This document shows positions 55,901 through 64,000 of a stretch of DNA of 64,000 nucleotides, one piece after another; position 1 is the first letter of the stretch, and each line of letters opens with the position of its first letter. Position numbers and translations under genes: made by a program. The notes below the pieces were generated by a model. It was not told the DNA's origin. It ran no database searches and saw only the letters and a program-made list of their open reading frames with translations. The DNA comes from Lepidurus packardi (Eukaryota > Arthropoda > Branchiopoda > Notostraca > Triopsidae). The stretch is from NCBI GenBank assembly GCA_023053545.1, contig JAKZAN010000002.1:11528790-11592789 (forward strand), in the 5' to 3' direction.

Positions 55901-57144
55901 CTTGATTGATCAGATTTAACCAAAAAGTTACTGTCCCGGACAAATAAAGAAATAAAAATAATAAAACAACACGTACTTCCTGGAATTGGTGCAAACGCTT
56001 CTCCATTTCCCTTGATGAGATAATTGCAATCTTCCGGAAAGAGGTGAGGGTCCGTCAGCTAATCGAATATTTTTGGTCTGAATGACACCAGCTTGGTCAT
56101 CGGCTCGGTTAAGGTTGAGTAAATTGTTTTGAGCACGTGCATTGGACACAAAACGAATTCTCCGTAGCGGCTCGCCCTAACGCAACACAGGGGAAAAGAT
56201 AAGCAAACCAAGTTCTTTCGTTTTATACAAGCAGTTACATGCACCTAAGCATAACTTTACAAACACACCTAGAAAGCGAGTGTATTGTCATAGGGGCTCT
56301 GAGTCAGATAATCAACCTAAAAAGACAACGGGTTCTCTGAAACCGCGTTTCACTTCCGTTTCGATAGTTAGGTCCGCAATCCTTGATATCCTTGCTCTTT
56401 AACTGTTTCCCGAGCCAACGGCAACGCACTTCAAGTATCCAACGCATAGCAACTATACCAGGCCTCATGGAAGAGCCCGATAACAAAAAAGTCAGTTAAG
56501 CAAAATTATCTATCGCAGCGTCATTATCTTATCGCAGAGAAAAGTGCTCGGTTTCATATTCAATTTGACAATACTTGGGAAGCGCCTCCAGGGGAAAACG
56601 TTTGCCAAGAGGCTCAAGGAAACAAACATCAAATTTCAAGCTTGCAAATTAGCGTCCTTGCCAGCGAGAGCGCGAGAGGGACCGAAGGGTTAAATTCACA
56701 AGGGTGGCAAAGGCAAACAAAAAACACGTGTAAGTAGCTTCTCACTTTACACAGTGACAGGTCAACGAGTTCAATATTGACGGAGAGGCTAGTAAACCCA
56801 CCAGGAAGTCTTGGCTTCTGCATTCTTTTTATCTCTAATCTTTGCCTTGCAATTTCACCTACCTTTGCAATAAGGGCTCCCCTCACCAAAACCCCGACTC
56901 CCGTACGTAGTCTGATTTCCACTCCAGAATCTATGACAAGCGAACCTGTCTCGGTCACGGTTACGTCTTCTGGGATAACATAGGGGCTATTGTCTAATGT
57001 GAAAACTGTGCGATTATTGATTATTCCGCTAAAATAGGTCTCCCCATTGATGCCAATTACGGGCCCGCACACCAGCATTAACCCGCACAATATAAACACG
57101 AAGGTCGCACCCTGTAGCACTGATTTAGAACACATTCTTTCCAT
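43991..57144 (-). CDS. bark: bark beetle/Anakonda-type tricellular junction protein, 26 exons
   Basis: Giant single-pass adhesion protein; in Drosophila it marks tricellular contacts and is needed for septate-junction maturation. Exons: 56863-57144, 55977-56176, 55436-55629, 53707-53843, 53203-53649, 52894-53143, 51392-52824, 51121-51281, 50747-50976, 50495-50683, 50157-50407, 49884-50082, 49675-49792, 49408-49617, 48060-49333, 47829-47979, 47490-47750, 47141-47398, 46811-47076, 46542-46753, 46251-46481, 45932-46182, 45803-45844, 45341-45596, 45078-45279, 43991-45009; phases close, 2,907 residues. Order: signal peptide (FVFILCGLMLVCG); SRCR1 about 130-245 (VVCRQLGYTGG); CUB-like about 420-505; long runs of Asn-rich beta-helix repeats; SRCR2 about 980-1090; SRCR3 about 1770-1905; CUB-like about 2085-2165; C-type lectin about 2460-2565 (WTLVGDSCY); membrane span about 2583-2607; 300-residue tail ending ETDM. 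Domain order fits the family well. Confidence 0.9.
45621..45756. repeat. 68-bp perfect-period tandem duplication in bark intron
   Basis: 45621-45688 and 45689-45756 are the same 68-base unit, differing only at bases 5 and 68. It fills most of the 206-nt intron between the 42-nt exon 45803-45844 and the exon ending at 45596. The near identity suggests a recent slippage event. Confidence 0.9.
53844..55435 (-). other. largest bark intron (1.6 kb) inside SRCR1
   Basis: The SRCR1 domain is split by this intron, while most other bark introns are under 100 nt. No coding frame of note on either strand. No promoter or repeat structure could be identified. Confidence 0.6.
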
Positions 57145-57631
57145 CTTGGGCTTTCCCTTCCAAACACTTCCTGAAATGCGAACAATCCCTCACCACTGCA
57201 GTGAAGATTCTTGTGGTTTACAGTCCACGAAAGTATCCATGTTCTAGCAACTCACTCACTTGTCCATTACTCACTTGAGAAAGAATCTTGCAAAGTGAAA
57301 ACTGCAATACTGCTTGACCGTTGTGATGCTAGAAGCCGAATGTGCTTTGCGTCTTTTCTTCTTTCTTCAGCCCTAACAACGCCCAACTTTGAGAGCATTG
57401 CCATGCAATGCAAATCTCGCTTCACCTCAAGCCTCGACTGAATTTCAAAGACCACTAGAACAGGTAACGCGTAGCCCACGGCAACGTCCACAAAAAGAGC
57501 CCCGAGACTGGCTAACGACCAGGTAAAAATTCGGATTAGGGTACCTGCATGCCATCTGGTAACAGACCTCGAAGTGCAAATCAGGGTTAATGCTCATGTA
57601 TAAACGCATTCCATTGAGAAATTATGATAGG
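57145..57631. other. spacer between bark promoter and ABCC10 3' end
   Basis: About 490 bases upstream of the bark start codon must contain the bark promoter and leader. No well-placed TATA box is evident on the minus strand. Open frames here are shadows without family resemblance. Confidence 0.5.
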
Positions 57632-57637
57632 TTTATT
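57632..57637 (-). terminator. ABCC10 polyadenylation signal
   Basis: AATAAA on the minus strand, 49 bases past the ABCC10 stop codon. Confidence 0.65.
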
Positions 57638-57685
57638 TGACATCACAATTATGCTTCTAAATTATTACAAATACATTTTGTATTA

Positions 57686-63981
<6,296 letters not shown>

Positions 63982-64000
63982 GTCAGTGCGTTTTCCTTAA

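Overview
This is an animal nuclear window from a compact arthropod genome. Ten protein-coding genes sit in 64 kb. Most introns are only about 50-80 nt, with GT-AG borders, and gaps between genes are short. Protein similarity and the intron style point to a crustacean, most likely a Daphnia-like branchiopod; the species call is an inference. No bacterial-type operons, CRISPR arrays, rRNA or convincing tRNA genes were seen.

The left third (about 0.25-20 kb, + strand) is one gene for muscle myosin heavy chain, Mhc. All exons could be joined in phase into a product of about 1,951 residues. Eight places in the gene carry two or three tandem copies of the same exon (exons 3, 6, 10, 14, 17, 18, 20 and 25 in my numbering). 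They cover the N-terminal subdomain, the P-loop with loop 1, the segment beyond switch I, the relay region, loop 2, the actin-binding/SH region, the converter and the S2 hinge. One copy (10b) carries an in-frame stop. The remaining choices allow 432 isoforms, and a skippable last coding exon doubles that. The longest intron lies just before the rod and holds a possible internal TATA/ATG start for a headless rod protein.

The middle (20-44 kb) holds housekeeping and regulatory genes. XPO6 (exportin-6, -) is head-to-head with PTPA (PP2A activator, +). An orphan GPR21/GPR52-like receptor (+) stands alone in wide spacers. ZER1 (CUL2 substrate receptor, -) is divergent from PSMD8 (proteasome lid subunit Rpn12, +). 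A Nova/pasilla KH splicing factor (-) is head-to-head with DPY30 (+). Several neighbours share about 300-bp divergent promoters or have 3' ends that nearly touch.

The right third holds bark beetle/Anakonda (44-57.1 kb, -; 26 exons, about 2,907 residues), a giant junction protein with SRCR, CUB-like, parallel beta-helix and C-type-lectin modules, one membrane span and a long tail. It is followed by ABCC10/MRP7 (57.7-64.0 kb, -; 15 exons, about 1,542 residues), whose start codon lies 19 bases from the window edge.

Repeats are modest: a 68-bp tandem duplication in a bark intron, a 124-131-bp tandem repeat and a hAT-like terminal motif upstream of PSMD8, short TTAGG-type tracts in and beside ZER1, a 13-bp minisatellite in XPO6, and homopolymer tracts near alternative Mhc exons. 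Exon borders were set by hand from splice signals, phase and family alignment recalled from knowledge; no transcript data were available.
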